64,000 nucleotides of DNA from an uncultured Flavobacteriaceae bacterium. Its GTDB lineage: Bacteria; Bacteroidota; Bacteroidia; Flavobacteriales; Flavobacteriaceae. Below the pieces are notes generated by a model. The model worked only from the letters and a program-made list of their open reading frames with translations. It was not told the DNA's origin and did not search any database. Below are positions 51,158 to 59,926 of this stretch, piece by piece (the stretch's first letter is position 1; each line of letters opens with the position of its first letter). The stretch spans positions 310,001 through 374,000 of the forward strand of contig CANNAC010000002.1 of NCBI GenBank assembly GCA_947502495.1, in the 5' to 3' direction. The position numbers and the translations under genes were made by a program.

Positions 51158-52195
51158 ATGAGAAAAATGATTTTAAGCTTTGCAGCACTTGCATTGCTAT
51201 TTACATCTTGTAATGAAGACCAAAATTCTATTAACAACAATGATCAGTCTAAAGTAGACATGAGTGATTTCTATGTCTATACAGATGCAGATCTTGATGA
51301 AGCTAACAAAGTAGCTTCCAATAGTAAATTAAAAACTTGCTACTCCATGGTGAATTTAAACAGGATGTTAAATGAAGATCCTAGTTTAGAACAAAAAATG
51401 TATGATGTGGAATACCACACTAGAGCGAGTATATATTCTAAAGGAAAACCAGTAAAAGGTGGTGGAGGTACCGACCCAGTTCCAGATGATTTAGGTGTAA
51501 TTAATATCCCTGTGAATATACATGTAGTATATAGTAACTCCCAACAAAACGTAAGCGATAATCAAATAAATGCACAAATGACTGTTCTAAATGATGATTT
51601 TAGAGCGTCTAATAATGATATCAATCAAGTTCCTAGCGCCTTTAGTGGTTTAGTTGCAGATAGTGAAATAAACTTTACATTAGCAAATACTTTTAGATAT
51701 TCTAACGCTACTTCAGCATGGAGCACTAATGATGCTGTTAAAGCGGCTTATCCTCCTGTTTCACCTTCCACGCATTTAAATATATGGGTTTGTAATATCA
51801 GTGGCGGTATATTAGGATATGCTCAATTTCCTGGCGGTCCATCTGCAACAGATGGAGTTGTAGTATTATACTCTAGTTTACCTGGTGGTTCCGCTGCTCC
51901 GTACAACGAAGGAAGAACATTAACTCATGAAGTAGGTCACTATTTAAACTTACGTCATATTTGGGGAGACGGAAGATGTAACAGAGATGATTTTGTTACC
52001 GACACTCCTTCTTCTGATGGTGCTAACTACGGTTGTCCTTCATACCCAACAGTAAACTGTCGTACTACAGACATGACTATGAACTATATGGATTACGTAG
52101 ATGATTCTTGTATGTATATGTTTTCTGATGGTCAAAAATCTAGAATGAGAACTATTTTTGAAGCTGGTGGTTCTAGAGAAAGTATGCTTAATTAG
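51158..52195 (+). CDS. Zinc metalloprotease lipoprotein, M43 (cytophagalysin/pappalysin) family
   Basis: 345 residues. Lipobox ends in LFTSC. The metzincin zinc site LTHEVGHYLNLRHIWGDG (HEXXHXXXXXH then GD) and the Met-turn MNYMDYVDDSCMYMFS are clear. A propeptide-like region covers about 25-110. Secreted or surface protease; substrate unknown. It lies between sufS and sufE with its own terminators on both sides, so it is not part of a suf transcript. Confidence 0.94.
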   Translation: MRKMILSFAALALLFTSCNEDQNSINNNDQSKVDMSDFYVYTDADLDEANKVASNSKLKTCYSMVNLNRMLNEDPSLEQKMYDVEYHTRASIYSKGKPVKGGGGTDPVPDDLGVINIPVNIHVVYSNSQQNVSDNQINAQMTVLNDDFRASNNDINQVPSAFSGLVADSEINFTLANTFRYSNATSAWSTNDAVKAAYPPVSPSTHLNIWVCNISGGILGYAQFPGGPSATDGVVVLYSSLPGGSAAPYNEGRTLTHEVGHYLNLRHIWGDGRCNRDDFVTDTPSSDGANYGCPSYPTVNCRTTDMTMNYMDYVDDSCMYMFSDGQKSRMRTIFEAGGSRESMLN

Positions 52196-52218
52196 AAAAT
52201 AAATATCATAAATATTAA

Positions 52219-52245
52219 AAGGCGCCAACTTTGGCGTCTTTTTTG
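52219..52245 (+). terminator. Terminator of the M43 protease gene
   Basis: AAGGCGCCAA and TTGGCGTCTT form a 10-bp stem (one G-T pair) followed by T. Confidence 0.8.
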
Positions 52246-52270
52246 TATATTATATTTTAAATTTTAACAA

Positions 52271-53080
52271 ATGAAGATCATGAAATTTATTACTATACTT
52301 TTAACTGTTTTCGTATTAGAATCTTGCGGAAACACAAAAGCAGCTACAAATTTGCAAAACAATAAAGAAGCAAAACAAACCGAGACACTTTCTGGAAAAT
52401 ATATGATTTCGTCATTTATTGACAACACAGAACTACCAGAAAACATCCATTTAAATTTCGATGCTACTACCAATAGAGTTTCGGGATTTGCAGGTTGCAA
52501 CAACTTTTCTACATCATATTCTACGGAAGGAAATACTATAAAATTCGGTACTTTTATGTCCACAAAAATGATGTGCAAACGTTTTATGGATGTAGAACAA
52601 AACCTACTAAAAACACTTGAAAAAGCAACAAGTTTCTCTGTAGAAAACAATGTTCTAACTTTAAAAAACGGGAAAGAAGATTTAGTTTTTGCAGCCAAAA
52701 ATACAACTTCCAAAATAGCACAAGGAGATGATTATTCTATTACATATAGCTCTTCTACAAGAGGTAGTTTTTTAAAGATAGAGATTAAAAACGATAGTAT
52801 TATCTCTCAAAAACAAAGAGGTTCTGCACCAGAAACAAGAAAGTTTAGCACAAAAGAAACGACAGATATATTTAATAAAGTAGCCATTTTAAACTTAGAG
52901 GAACTAGAAAATTTGGAACCGCCTTCTTCAGCACATCAATTTGATGGCGCTGCAGCGGCATCACTAACAATTACAAAAAATGGTAAAACCTATAGCACTA
53001 AAACTTTTGATGCCGGAAAGCCAAATGCCAAAATTGAAGATCTAATAAATACTATTTTTAGTCTGAATGAAAAGCAATAA
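52271..53080 (+). CDS. META-domain lipoprotein (HslJ-like)
   Basis: 269 residues. Lipobox ends in VLESC. The META domain at about 40-145 has LSGKYMISSFIDN, VSGFAGCNNFSTSYST and MSTKMMCKRFMDVEQNLLKTLEKATSF. A second beta-rich region of about 120 residues follows (ISQKQRGSAPETRKFSTKE). META proteins are linked to heat-shock or novobiocin tolerance in E. coli (HslJ), but the role here is unknown. ATG 52280 is an alternative start. It is 52 bp before sufE. Confidence 0.88.
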   Translation: MKIMKFITILLTVFVLESCGNTKAATNLQNNKEAKQTETLSGKYMISSFIDNTELPENIHLNFDATTNRVSGFAGCNNFSTSYSTEGNTIKFGTFMSTKMMCKRFMDVEQNLLKTLEKATSFSVENNVLTLKNGKEDLVFAAKNTTSKIAQGDDYSITYSSSTRGSFLKIEIKNDSIISQKQRGSAPETRKFSTKETTDIFNKVAILNLEELENLEPPSSAHQFDGAAAASLTITKNGKTYSTKTFDAGKPNAKIEDLINTIFSLNEKQ

Positions 53081-53108
53081 TTATAATGCTGAAAATAATA
53101 CTTAATTG

Positions 53109-53116
53109 TATTTTTG
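53109..53116 (+). promoter_or_regulatory. Candidate -7 promoter element (TATTTTTG) of sufE
   Basis: A TAnnTTTG match 17 bp upstream of the sufE GTG start, within the 52-bp gap after the META-domain gene. Confidence 0.45.
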
Positions 53117-53132
53117 CATAAAATAAAATCAC

Positions 53133-53555
53133 GTGAATATTCAAGAAATACAAAACGAAATAATTGAGGAGTTCGCCATGTTTGAAGACTGGGAAGAACG
53201 CTATCAGTATATGATAGATCTTGGAAAAGATTTACCCTTAATTAATGCGCAATATAAAACCGAAGACAACATCATTAAAGGTTGCCAAAGTAAGGTTTGG
53301 GTGCATGCAGAACTAGAAGGTGACAAAATCGCTTTTACAGCAGATAGTGATGCCATAATCACAAAAGGAATTATAGCAATATTAATCCGTGTTTTTTCTA
53401 ACCAGCATCCAAAAGATATTTTAGAAGCTAATACCGATTTTATAGACCAAATCGGACTTAAAGAACATTTGTCCCCTACCAGAGCAAACGGTTTAGTAAG
53501 CATGATTAAACAATTAAAACTGTATGCGATTGCATACCAAACACAACTTAATTAG
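53133..53555 (+). CDS. sufE: Sulfur acceptor protein SufE
   Basis: 140 residues with a GTG start (NIQEIQNEIIEEF). The persulfide Cys is in NIIKGCQSKVWVHAEL (about C51), and LSPTRANGLVSMI is the conserved C-terminal helix. It accepts sulfur from SufS and hands it to SufBCD. 71 bp upstream of sufT. Confidence 0.95.
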   Translation: MNIQEIQNEIIEEFAMFEDWEERYQYMIDLGKDLPLINAQYKTEDNIIKGCQSKVWVHAELEGDKIAFTADSDAIITKGIIAILIRVFSNQHPKDILEANTDFIDQIGLKEHLSPTRANGLVSMIKQLKLYAIAYQTQLN

Positions 53556-53626
53556 TTGATTTGTTTTTCGTTTAGTTGTTGATACAATAAACGAATTAAC
53601 AAATAAACACATTAACAATTTTAAAA

Positions 53627-53950
53627 ATGAGCGAAACTATAGATACAGCAGCATTAGGAGAAAAAATTGTAACCGTTATCAAAACGATTTACGATCCAGA
53701 AATTCCTGTAGACATTTACGAATTAGGATTAATTTACGATGTTTTTGTTAATGAAGATTACGAGGTGAAAATCTTAATGACCTTAACAACTCCAAACTGT
53801 CCTGTTGCAGAAACACTTCCGTTAGAAGTAGAAGAAAAAATTAAATCGATAAACGAGGTAAAAGATGCAGAAGTAGAAATCACTTTCGATCCACCTTGGA
53901 ATCAAGACCTAATGAGTGAAGAAGCCAAGTTAGAGCTTGGAATGCTTTAA
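53627..53950 (+). CDS. sufT: SUF-associated MIP18/DUF59 protein (SufT-like)
   Basis: 107 residues. DUF59 motifs: IYDPEIPVDIYELGLIYDV and MTLTTPNCPVAETLP (with its conserved Cys), ending EITFDPPWNQDLMSEEAK. Members help mature Fe-S proteins. The position directly after sufE supports the assignment. The ABC exporter starts 13 bp later. Confidence 0.92.
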   Translation: MSETIDTAALGEKIVTVIKTIYDPEIPVDIYELGLIYDVFVNEDYEVKILMTLTTPNCPVAETLPLEVEEKIKSINEVKDAEVEITFDPPWNQDLMSEEAKLELGML

Positions 53951-53963
53951 TTAAAAAATATAA

Positions 53964-55799
53964 ATGGCTAGACAAGCACCTAAATCTCTTAAAGATGGTA
54001 AAAAAACCAGCTTAAGAAAATCTTTTAGCGCACTAGTTTTTATTCCTAGATTCTTTAAAGAGATTTGGAAAACCAACAAAAAGCTATTCTTATTATCTGC
54101 TTTTTGTAGAGGAATTGGTGCCGTATTACCAGTAGTCATACTTTGGGTTGGTAAAATAATTATTGATGAAATAATTGTTCAAACCAAAGGAGATGCTTCC
54201 GACTTAACGCTACTTTGGACTTATGTTGCCATAGAATTTGGTTTAATCATTCTTTCCGATTTAGTTAGCAGAGCCATTTCACTAACCGATAGTTTACTAG
54301 GCGACTCGTATTCTATAGATTCTTCCGTAAGAATCATTAAAAAAACAAATCAGATAAACATTAGTCTTTTAGAAGACTCGGAGTTTTATGATAAGTTAGA
54401 ACGCGCAAGAACGCAAACTACAGGTCGTGTAGGGTTAATGTCTAACGCGCTAGGCGAAGTACAAAGTTTAATATCGATACTAACTTTGGTTGCCGGTTTA
54501 ATTTATTTTGAACCCTATTTAATCATCCTTTTAGTATTAAGTATTATTCCATCGTTTATTAACGAAATTTGGTTTAGCCAACAACAATATTCTTTAGCAA
54601 GAGGTTGGACTGCAGAGCGTAGAGAGTTAGATTATTTACGATTTATTGGTGCCAACGATAAAACAGCTAAAGAAATTAAACTTTTTGGCCTAACCGATTT
54701 TGTAGTCGATCGTTTTAAAAACCTCTCCAATGAATACTATAATCTTAATAAAAAACTAGCAGTAAAACGTTCGGCTTTAGGATTCTTATTTAATGTTTTA
54801 GGTACTTTAAGTTATTATGGTGCTTATGTATTTATCATTTACCGCGTAATTTCTGGAGTAATTACCTTAGGAGAATTAACCTTTTTATCTGGAGCATTTA
54901 ACAGACTTACTAAAAATCTACAAGACTTCTTTTCTAAGTTTACGCGTATTACAGAAAGTTCTCTATACCTAAAAGATTATTTCGATTTTTTAGATATATC
55001 TATTGCACCTGCACACAAAGAAGACATGTCCCTTCCAGAAAAGATACAGAAAGGATTTGAATTTAAAAATGTACGCTTTGCATATCCAGGATCTGAAAAC
55101 GAAATACTAAAAGGTATTAGTTTTAAGATGAACGCTGGCGAAAAACTAGCCTTTGTTGGTCAAAATGGCGCAGGAAAAACAACGCTTACCAAATTATTGC
55201 TTCGTTTTTACGAACCTACTTCAGGTGAAATATTATTAGATGGCATTAATATTAATCGATTTGACAAAGCAAAGTATCAAGAATATTTTGGCGTTATTTT
55301 TCAAGACTTTTTTAAATACGAATTTACCGTTAGAGAAAATATTGCCATTGGTGATATTAACGAAATAGACAATCAGTTAAAAATTGAAAATGCAGCCGAA
55401 CTTAGTTTAGCGAATGAAGTAGTGCAAGATTTAAAGTTTGGTTACGATCAACAACTTGGTAAACGTTTTTCAAAAGGGCAAGAACTTTCTGGCGGACAAT
55501 GGCAAAAAGTAGCATTAGCAAGAGCATACATGAAAGATGCCAAAGTAATGATCTTAGACGAGCCAACTTCTGCATTAGATGCGAAAGCAGAAAGTGAAGT
55601 GTTTGATCGTTTTATTGGTTTAACCCAATTTAAAACTAGTGTTATTATTTCGCATAGATTTAGCACCGTAAGACAAGCAGATCGAATTTTGGTTCTAGAA
55701 GAAGGACGTGTTTTAGAAATTGGAACACATGAAGAACTCATGAAAAACCAATCGTTATATGCCGATTTATTTACACTGCAAGCAGAAGGTTACCAATAA
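53964..55799 (+). CDS. ABC transporter, fused membrane and ATPase domains (type IV exporter)
   Basis: 611 residues. The six-helix membrane domain (about 30-340) is followed by the nucleotide-binding domain. Walker A is VGQNGAGKTT, then FQDFFKYEFTVREN (Q-loop), signature LSGGQWQKVALARA, Walker B VMILDEPTSALD and H-loop IISHRFST. Half-transporter expected to act as a homodimer, exporting lipids, peptides or drugs; the substrate is not readable. It follows sufT by 13 bp but has no obvious Fe-S link. Confidence 0.93.
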   Translation: MARQAPKSLKDGKKTSLRKSFSALVFIPRFFKEIWKTNKKLFLLSAFCRGIGAVLPVVILWVGKIIIDEIIVQTKGDASDLTLLWTYVAIEFGLIILSDLVSRAISLTDSLLGDSYSIDSSVRIIKKTNQINISLLEDSEFYDKLERARTQTTGRVGLMSNALGEVQSLISILTLVAGLIYFEPYLIILLVLSIIPSFINEIWFSQQQYSLARGWTAERRELDYLRFIGANDKTAKEIKLFGLTDFVVDRFKNLSNEYYNLNKKLAVKRSALGFLFNVLGTLSYYGAYVFIIYRVISGVITLGELTFLSGAFNRLTKNLQDFFSKFTRITESSLYLKDYFDFLDISIAPAHKEDMSLPEKIQKGFEFKNVRFAYPGSENEILKGISFKMNAGEKLAFVGQNGAGKTTLTKLLLRFYEPTSGEILLDGININRFDKAKYQEYFGVIFQDFFKYEFTVRENIAIGDINEIDNQLKIENAAELSLANEVVQDLKFGYDQQLGKRFSKGQELSGGQWQKVALARAYMKDAKVMILDEPTSALDAKAESEVFDRFIGLTQFKTSVIISHRFSTVRQADRILVLEEGRVLEIGTHEELMKNQSLYADLFTLQAEGYQ

Positions 55800-55875
55800 A
55801 TTCTCGACACAAAATATAAAAAGGTTCTCTCGAACTAACATAAAACTAATAATTTAAAACACCTATCTTCGTATT

Positions 55876-56394
55876 ATGGCTGAAGAAATTATAAATCGCG
55901 TAGCAACTAGTAAACTTGTTGTTTTTGATCTTGAAGATTATTATCCGCAAGGCAGACGCGTACTTTTTGATATTAAAGACTGGCTTTATGAAGGATTCGT
56001 GCTTCGTGAAAAAGATTTCAGAGCCCTTGTTAAAGAACACGATTGGTCACAATACCAAGATGCTTTCGTAGCATTAACCTGTACAACAGATGCCATAGTA
56101 CCAGATTGGGCATACATGCTTTTAACTATTCAGTTAGAACCCTTTGCTAAAACTACTGTCTTAGGAAACTTAGAAACTTTAGAATCCTATCTATACCAAA
56201 ACATTATTACCAATTTAGATATTACTAGCTATAAAGACAAACCAATCATTATAAAAGGTTGTTCTAAAAAACCAGTACCATCTAGCGCTTATATAATGAT
56301 TACCAACAAGTTAAAACCTGTTGCGAAAACGATTATGTTTGGTGAAGCGTGTTCTTCCGTTCCGCTTTTCAAAAGCACTTCATCGATAAAATAA
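55876..56394 (+). CDS. DUF2480 family protein
   Basis: 172 residues, cytoplasmic. Recognised by EEIINRVATSKLVVFDLEDYYP, LYEGFVLREKDFR, DAIVPDWAYMLL and the C-terminal KPVPSSAYIMITNKLKP...FGEACSSVPLFK. Conserved across Bacteroidota with unknown function. A TATCTTCG promoter-like word lies just upstream. Confidence 0.92.
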   Translation: MAEEIINRVATSKLVVFDLEDYYPQGRRVLFDIKDWLYEGFVLREKDFRALVKEHDWSQYQDAFVALTCTTDAIVPDWAYMLLTIQLEPFAKTTVLGNLETLESYLYQNIITNLDITSYKDKPIIIKGCSKKPVPSSAYIMITNKLKPVAKTIMFGEACSSVPLFKSTSSIK

Positions 56395-56458
56395 ATCCTT
56401 TTATCTATTTTAACAAGAATAAACAAATTTAAGTGTAAACGTTTCTACTCTTAATACA

Positions 56459-56466
56459 TACTTTTG
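56459..56466 (+). promoter_or_regulatory. Candidate -7 promoter element (TACTTTTG)
   Basis: A TAnnTTTG match 29 bp upstream of the DUF3078 start codon. Confidence 0.5.
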
Positions 56467-56494
56467 CGCCTTCAAAAAACAAAAATAATACATA

Positions 56495-57448
56495 ATGAAA
56501 AAAATATTTTTATTAGCTGCATTATTTATTGGAGTAGCTTCAGTAAATGCACAAACGGAAGAAAACGCACAAACAAAAACAGAATTAGCAGCTCAAAAAG
56601 CAGAGAAGCAAGCAATTGCAGATGCTGCTCAAGCAGAAGCTAATGCTTTACAAGCACAAATTGATGCTTTACCAGGATGGAGAAAAGGTGGTAATGTTTT
56701 AGTAACATTTAACCAATCTGCATTCAACAACGAATGGACTGGTGGAGGTATTGGTAATACTGCTGCTAACTTATTAATTAACTACGATGCAAACTTAGTT
56801 CAAGGAGATTATGTTTGGGACAACAAGTTAATTGTAGATTACGGAGTAAACAAAAACAAAGGAGCTGATGATTTCACAAAATCTAACGATAGAATAGAAT
56901 TCAACTCTATTGGAGGTAAAAAAGCAACTGGTAACTGGTACTACTCTGCTTACTTTAACTTTAAAACACAAATGGACAAAGGGTTTTTGTATGATGATAA
57001 CAATGTTCGTATTGCTACAACTTCACATTTCTTCTCTCCTGCTTATTTTCAAGCTGGTCCTGGCATGTTTTGGAAAAAATCGGATAACTTAAATGTTATG
57101 ATTTCTCCTGCTGCTGCTAAATTAATTTTAGTACATGATGAATTTGCTGGAAGCTTTGGTACAGATGCTGGTGATACTTCTCGTTTTGAGTTAGGCGCTG
57201 CTGTAAGAGGTTACTACAAATTAAACATAGCGAAGAACATTTCTATGGAAAACATTGTAGCATTATACTCTAACTACTTAGAAGACCCTCAAAATGTAGA
57301 TATCGATTACACCATGAATCTTTCTATGTCAGTAAATAAATACATTTCTGCTAACTTAGTATTTCAAGCAATCTACGACGATAATACAAACCCTAATGGT
57401 TTCCAAATTAGAGAAGCTTTTGGTGTAGGTTTTAACTACGGTTTCTAA
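56495..57448 (+). CDS. DUF3078 outer-membrane protein
   Basis: 317 residues, signal peptide to VNAQ. An Ala/Gln/Glu-rich helical segment (about 22-60) precedes a barrel-like body beginning LPGWRKGGNVLVTFNQSAFNNEWTGGGIGN, the DUF3078 hallmark. The C-terminus is IREAFGVGFNYGF, ending in an aromatic as outer-membrane barrels do. Probably abundant: it has its own promoter and a strong terminator. Confidence 0.92.
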   Translation: MKKIFLLAALFIGVASVNAQTEENAQTKTELAAQKAEKQAIADAAQAEANALQAQIDALPGWRKGGNVLVTFNQSAFNNEWTGGGIGNTAANLLINYDANLVQGDYVWDNKLIVDYGVNKNKGADDFTKSNDRIEFNSIGGKKATGNWYYSAYFNFKTQMDKGFLYDDNNVRIATTSHFFSPAYFQAGPGMFWKKSDNLNVMISPAAAKLILVHDEFAGSFGTDAGDTSRFELGAAVRGYYKLNIAKNISMENIVALYSNYLEDPQNVDIDYTMNLSMSVNKYISANLVFQAIYDDNTNPNGFQIREAFGVGFNYGF

Positions 57449-57479
57449 TTAATAGAAAAAAAAGAATTAGTCTATTAAA

Positions 57480-57508
57480 AACGCGCTTCTATGAAGCGCG
57501 TTTTTTTT
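57480..57508 (+). terminator. Terminator of the DUF3078 gene
   Basis: AACGCGCTTC, TAT loop, GAAGCGCGTT and a run of T. Confidence 0.9.
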
Positions 57509-57553
57509 GTTTATATATTTCGTTTTTTCTTAATGTAAGTATGAAACAAAAAA

Positions 57554-59815
57554 CTAATTGTTTTTATTAAACTTACGCTCCTTTTTCTTTTTACTAAAGA
57601 GTCTTTTTAAGAAATCATCTCGTTTTTCTTCTTCGCAATTTAATGCTTCAAGAACTTCATTCGAAGCATTTTCAAAACTACTTTTAGTTATAGAACTGTA
57701 ATTGGAATCCGCATTTAATTTCTGGTAAAATTTAGCAAAAATTGGTAAAGCAGAATTTGCTCCTTGGCCTAATCCGGTGGTTTTAAAACCAATATTATAA
57801 TTATCGTTACCCACCCAATTGACAGTAACTAAGTTAGGTGTGATACCAACGAACCAACCATCCTTATTGTCTTGAGTTGTTCCTGTTTTACCCGCAATAT
57901 TGTTTTTCAGATTATAAGTAGATCTTAATCTAGCTGCTGTACCAGAATTAACAGTAGACTTCATCATTTGTAAAATGACTTGCCTTGTATAATCACTATA
58001 CGCTTTCGTTTCTTGTACCTCTGGTTTAAAAGACACAATTTCTACACCGTTTTTATCTTCAATTTTAGTAATAAAATAAGGTTTAACAGGCTTGCTGTTA
58101 TTCACATAACTAGCATAAGCACCGGCAAGTTCTTTTATATTAATCTCGGCTACACCTAAAGCTAAAGATGGTTCTTTCGGAAGCTGTTTTGTGATGCCTA
58201 ATTTTTTAGCTTGGATTAAAAAGTTATCTATACCTACTTCATTTAAAACTTTTACAGCAATAGTATTCATAGACTGACTTAATGCTTTTTCTAGGTTGAA
58301 ATTAATGTATGGATCTTCTTCTTTGCTGCCCGAGTTTGTTGGTGTCCAATTTTTATAATCGGTATAGGTAATTGCTTCTGGCGAAAAATAAGTACATGGT
58401 TTCATACCATTTTCTATAGCTGCAGTATAAACAAAAGGTTTAAATGTGGAACCTACCTGACGTTCACTTTGGGAAACGTGATCGTATTTAAAAAAACGAT
58501 AATCTATACCTCCAATATACGTTCTTACCGCTCCTGTTTTGGGTTCTAAGGCAATCATTCCAGTGTTTAAAAACTTTAAATAATGCTTTAAACTATCTAT
58601 GGTAGAAATGCTTTCGGTTTTAGTTTCTTTCCAATCAAATAATTCAACTTCATGCTTCATAGAAAGTGAATCCATAATTTGTGTTTCTTTTAAACCAAGT
58701 GCTTTATATTTTTTATACGCAGGAAGCGTTTTAATTACATTTTCAATTAGTTTTTTATTAACATTCCATGGTGCATTTTTACCGTAAGAAGCTTCGTAAG
58801 CTTCTTGCAATTTTGTGTGATGCAATTGCATTGCTTCTTCTGCATACTTCTGCATTTGGTAATCTAAAGTGGTGTGTATAACTAAACCATCTTTATATAA
58901 ATTGTAAGCTTCTCCATTTGGCTTTTTATAGTCTTTTAAAACAATAGCCAACTCCTTTTTTAATTCTGCTCTAAAGTAAGGAGCTAAGCCCAAATCGTGA
59001 TTAAAAGATTGGTAATTTAAATCGATAGACTCTTTTATAGTTGCCGCATATTGGATTTCTGTGATGTAATTATATTTAAGCATTTGTTGCAGCACTACAT
59101 CTCGCCTTTTCTTACTGTTTTCTAAATTACGTCTCGGATTATAAAAATTATTTGCTTTTAAAGTACCCACAAGAGTTGCAGCTTGAGATAAGGTCAAATT
59201 TGTTGTAGGAATACTAAAAAATTTACGAGATGCACTTTCTATACCAAACGTATTATCTGGAAAAGGAACGGTATTAAGGTACAGGGATATTATTTCTTTT
59301 TTAGAATAAATCTGTTCTATTCGTTTGGCAACTATAGATTCTTTTATTTTGTTAACGATAGTACTGAAAGCAAAATATTTGTCTCTTCCAAACAGGTTTT
59401 TAGCCAATTGTAAAGTTATCGTGCTTCCTCCTCCCGAAGATTTATCTTGAAATAAAATTGTTTTAAAAAAAACACGAAGCAAACTAATATTATCTATACC
59501 GTCATGCTCATAAAACCGAACATCCTCGGTAGCTATTAAAGCGCTTAAAAGGTGCTCCGGAAATTCTGGATAGGTTAATGGTTGCCTATCGTAAATATAA
59601 TATTTACCAATAAGCCTACTATCTTTATCTAAAACTTGGGTTGCTTCCGCTTGTTTTAAATTACTTAATTCTCTTATGTTTGGTAATTTTCCAAAGGCAC
59701 CAAAATAAATACTAGCGAAAAAAACAAGACATAAAACAAAGACTCCTGCAATTGCTATAATGGCTCTTTTTATCCATTTTCTTTTTAAGAATGAAATTAA
59801 TTTTTGCTTAATCAT
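57554..59815 (-). CDS. Class A penicillin-binding protein (PBP1a-like)
   Basis: 753 residues. Membrane anchor at about 17-38. The GT51 glycosyltransferase domain has ATEDVRFYEHDG (catalytic Glu), GGSTITLQLAKNLF and KKEIISLYLNTVPF. The transpeptidase domain has GSTFKPFVYT (SxxK), SQSMN (SxN) and AGKTGTTQDNKD (KTG). It polymerises and crosslinks peptidoglycan in the periplasm. A basic tail (KRDDFLKRLFSKKKKERKF) closes the protein. Confidence 0.96.
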   Translation of the reverse strand: MIKQKLISFLKRKWIKRAIIAIAGVFVLCLVFFASIYFGAFGKLPNIRELSNLKQAEATQVLDKDSRLIGKYYIYDRQPLTYPEFPEHLLSALIATEDVRFYEHDGIDNISLLRVFFKTILFQDKSSGGGSTITLQLAKNLFGRDKYFAFSTIVNKIKESIVAKRIEQIYSKKEIISLYLNTVPFPDNTFGIESASRKFFSIPTTNLTLSQAATLVGTLKANNFYNPRRNLENSKKRRDVVLQQMLKYNYITEIQYAATIKESIDLNYQSFNHDLGLAPYFRAELKKELAIVLKDYKKPNGEAYNLYKDGLVIHTTLDYQMQKYAEEAMQLHHTKLQEAYEASYGKNAPWNVNKKLIENVIKTLPAYKKYKALGLKETQIMDSLSMKHEVELFDWKETKTESISTIDSLKHYLKFLNTGMIALEPKTGAVRTYIGGIDYRFFKYDHVSQSERQVGSTFKPFVYTAAIENGMKPCTYFSPEAITYTDYKNWTPTNSGSKEEDPYINFNLEKALSQSMNTIAVKVLNEVGIDNFLIQAKKLGITKQLPKEPSLALGVAEINIKELAGAYASYVNNSKPVKPYFITKIEDKNGVEIVSFKPEVQETKAYSDYTRQVILQMMKSTVNSGTAARLRSTYNLKNNIAGKTGTTQDNKDGWFVGITPNLVTVNWVGNDNYNIGFKTTGLGQGANSALPIFAKFYQKLNADSNYSSITKSSFENASNEVLEALNCEEEKRDDFLKRLFSKKKKERKFNKNN

Positions 59816-59926
59816 AAGTACGTATAACGAGAAAAAAATAGATTTATTTAGTTACAAAAGTATCTAATAATTATACTCCGCTAACTAACAAATCACTATT
59901 TTCAATCGTTAAACCACAAAATAGGA

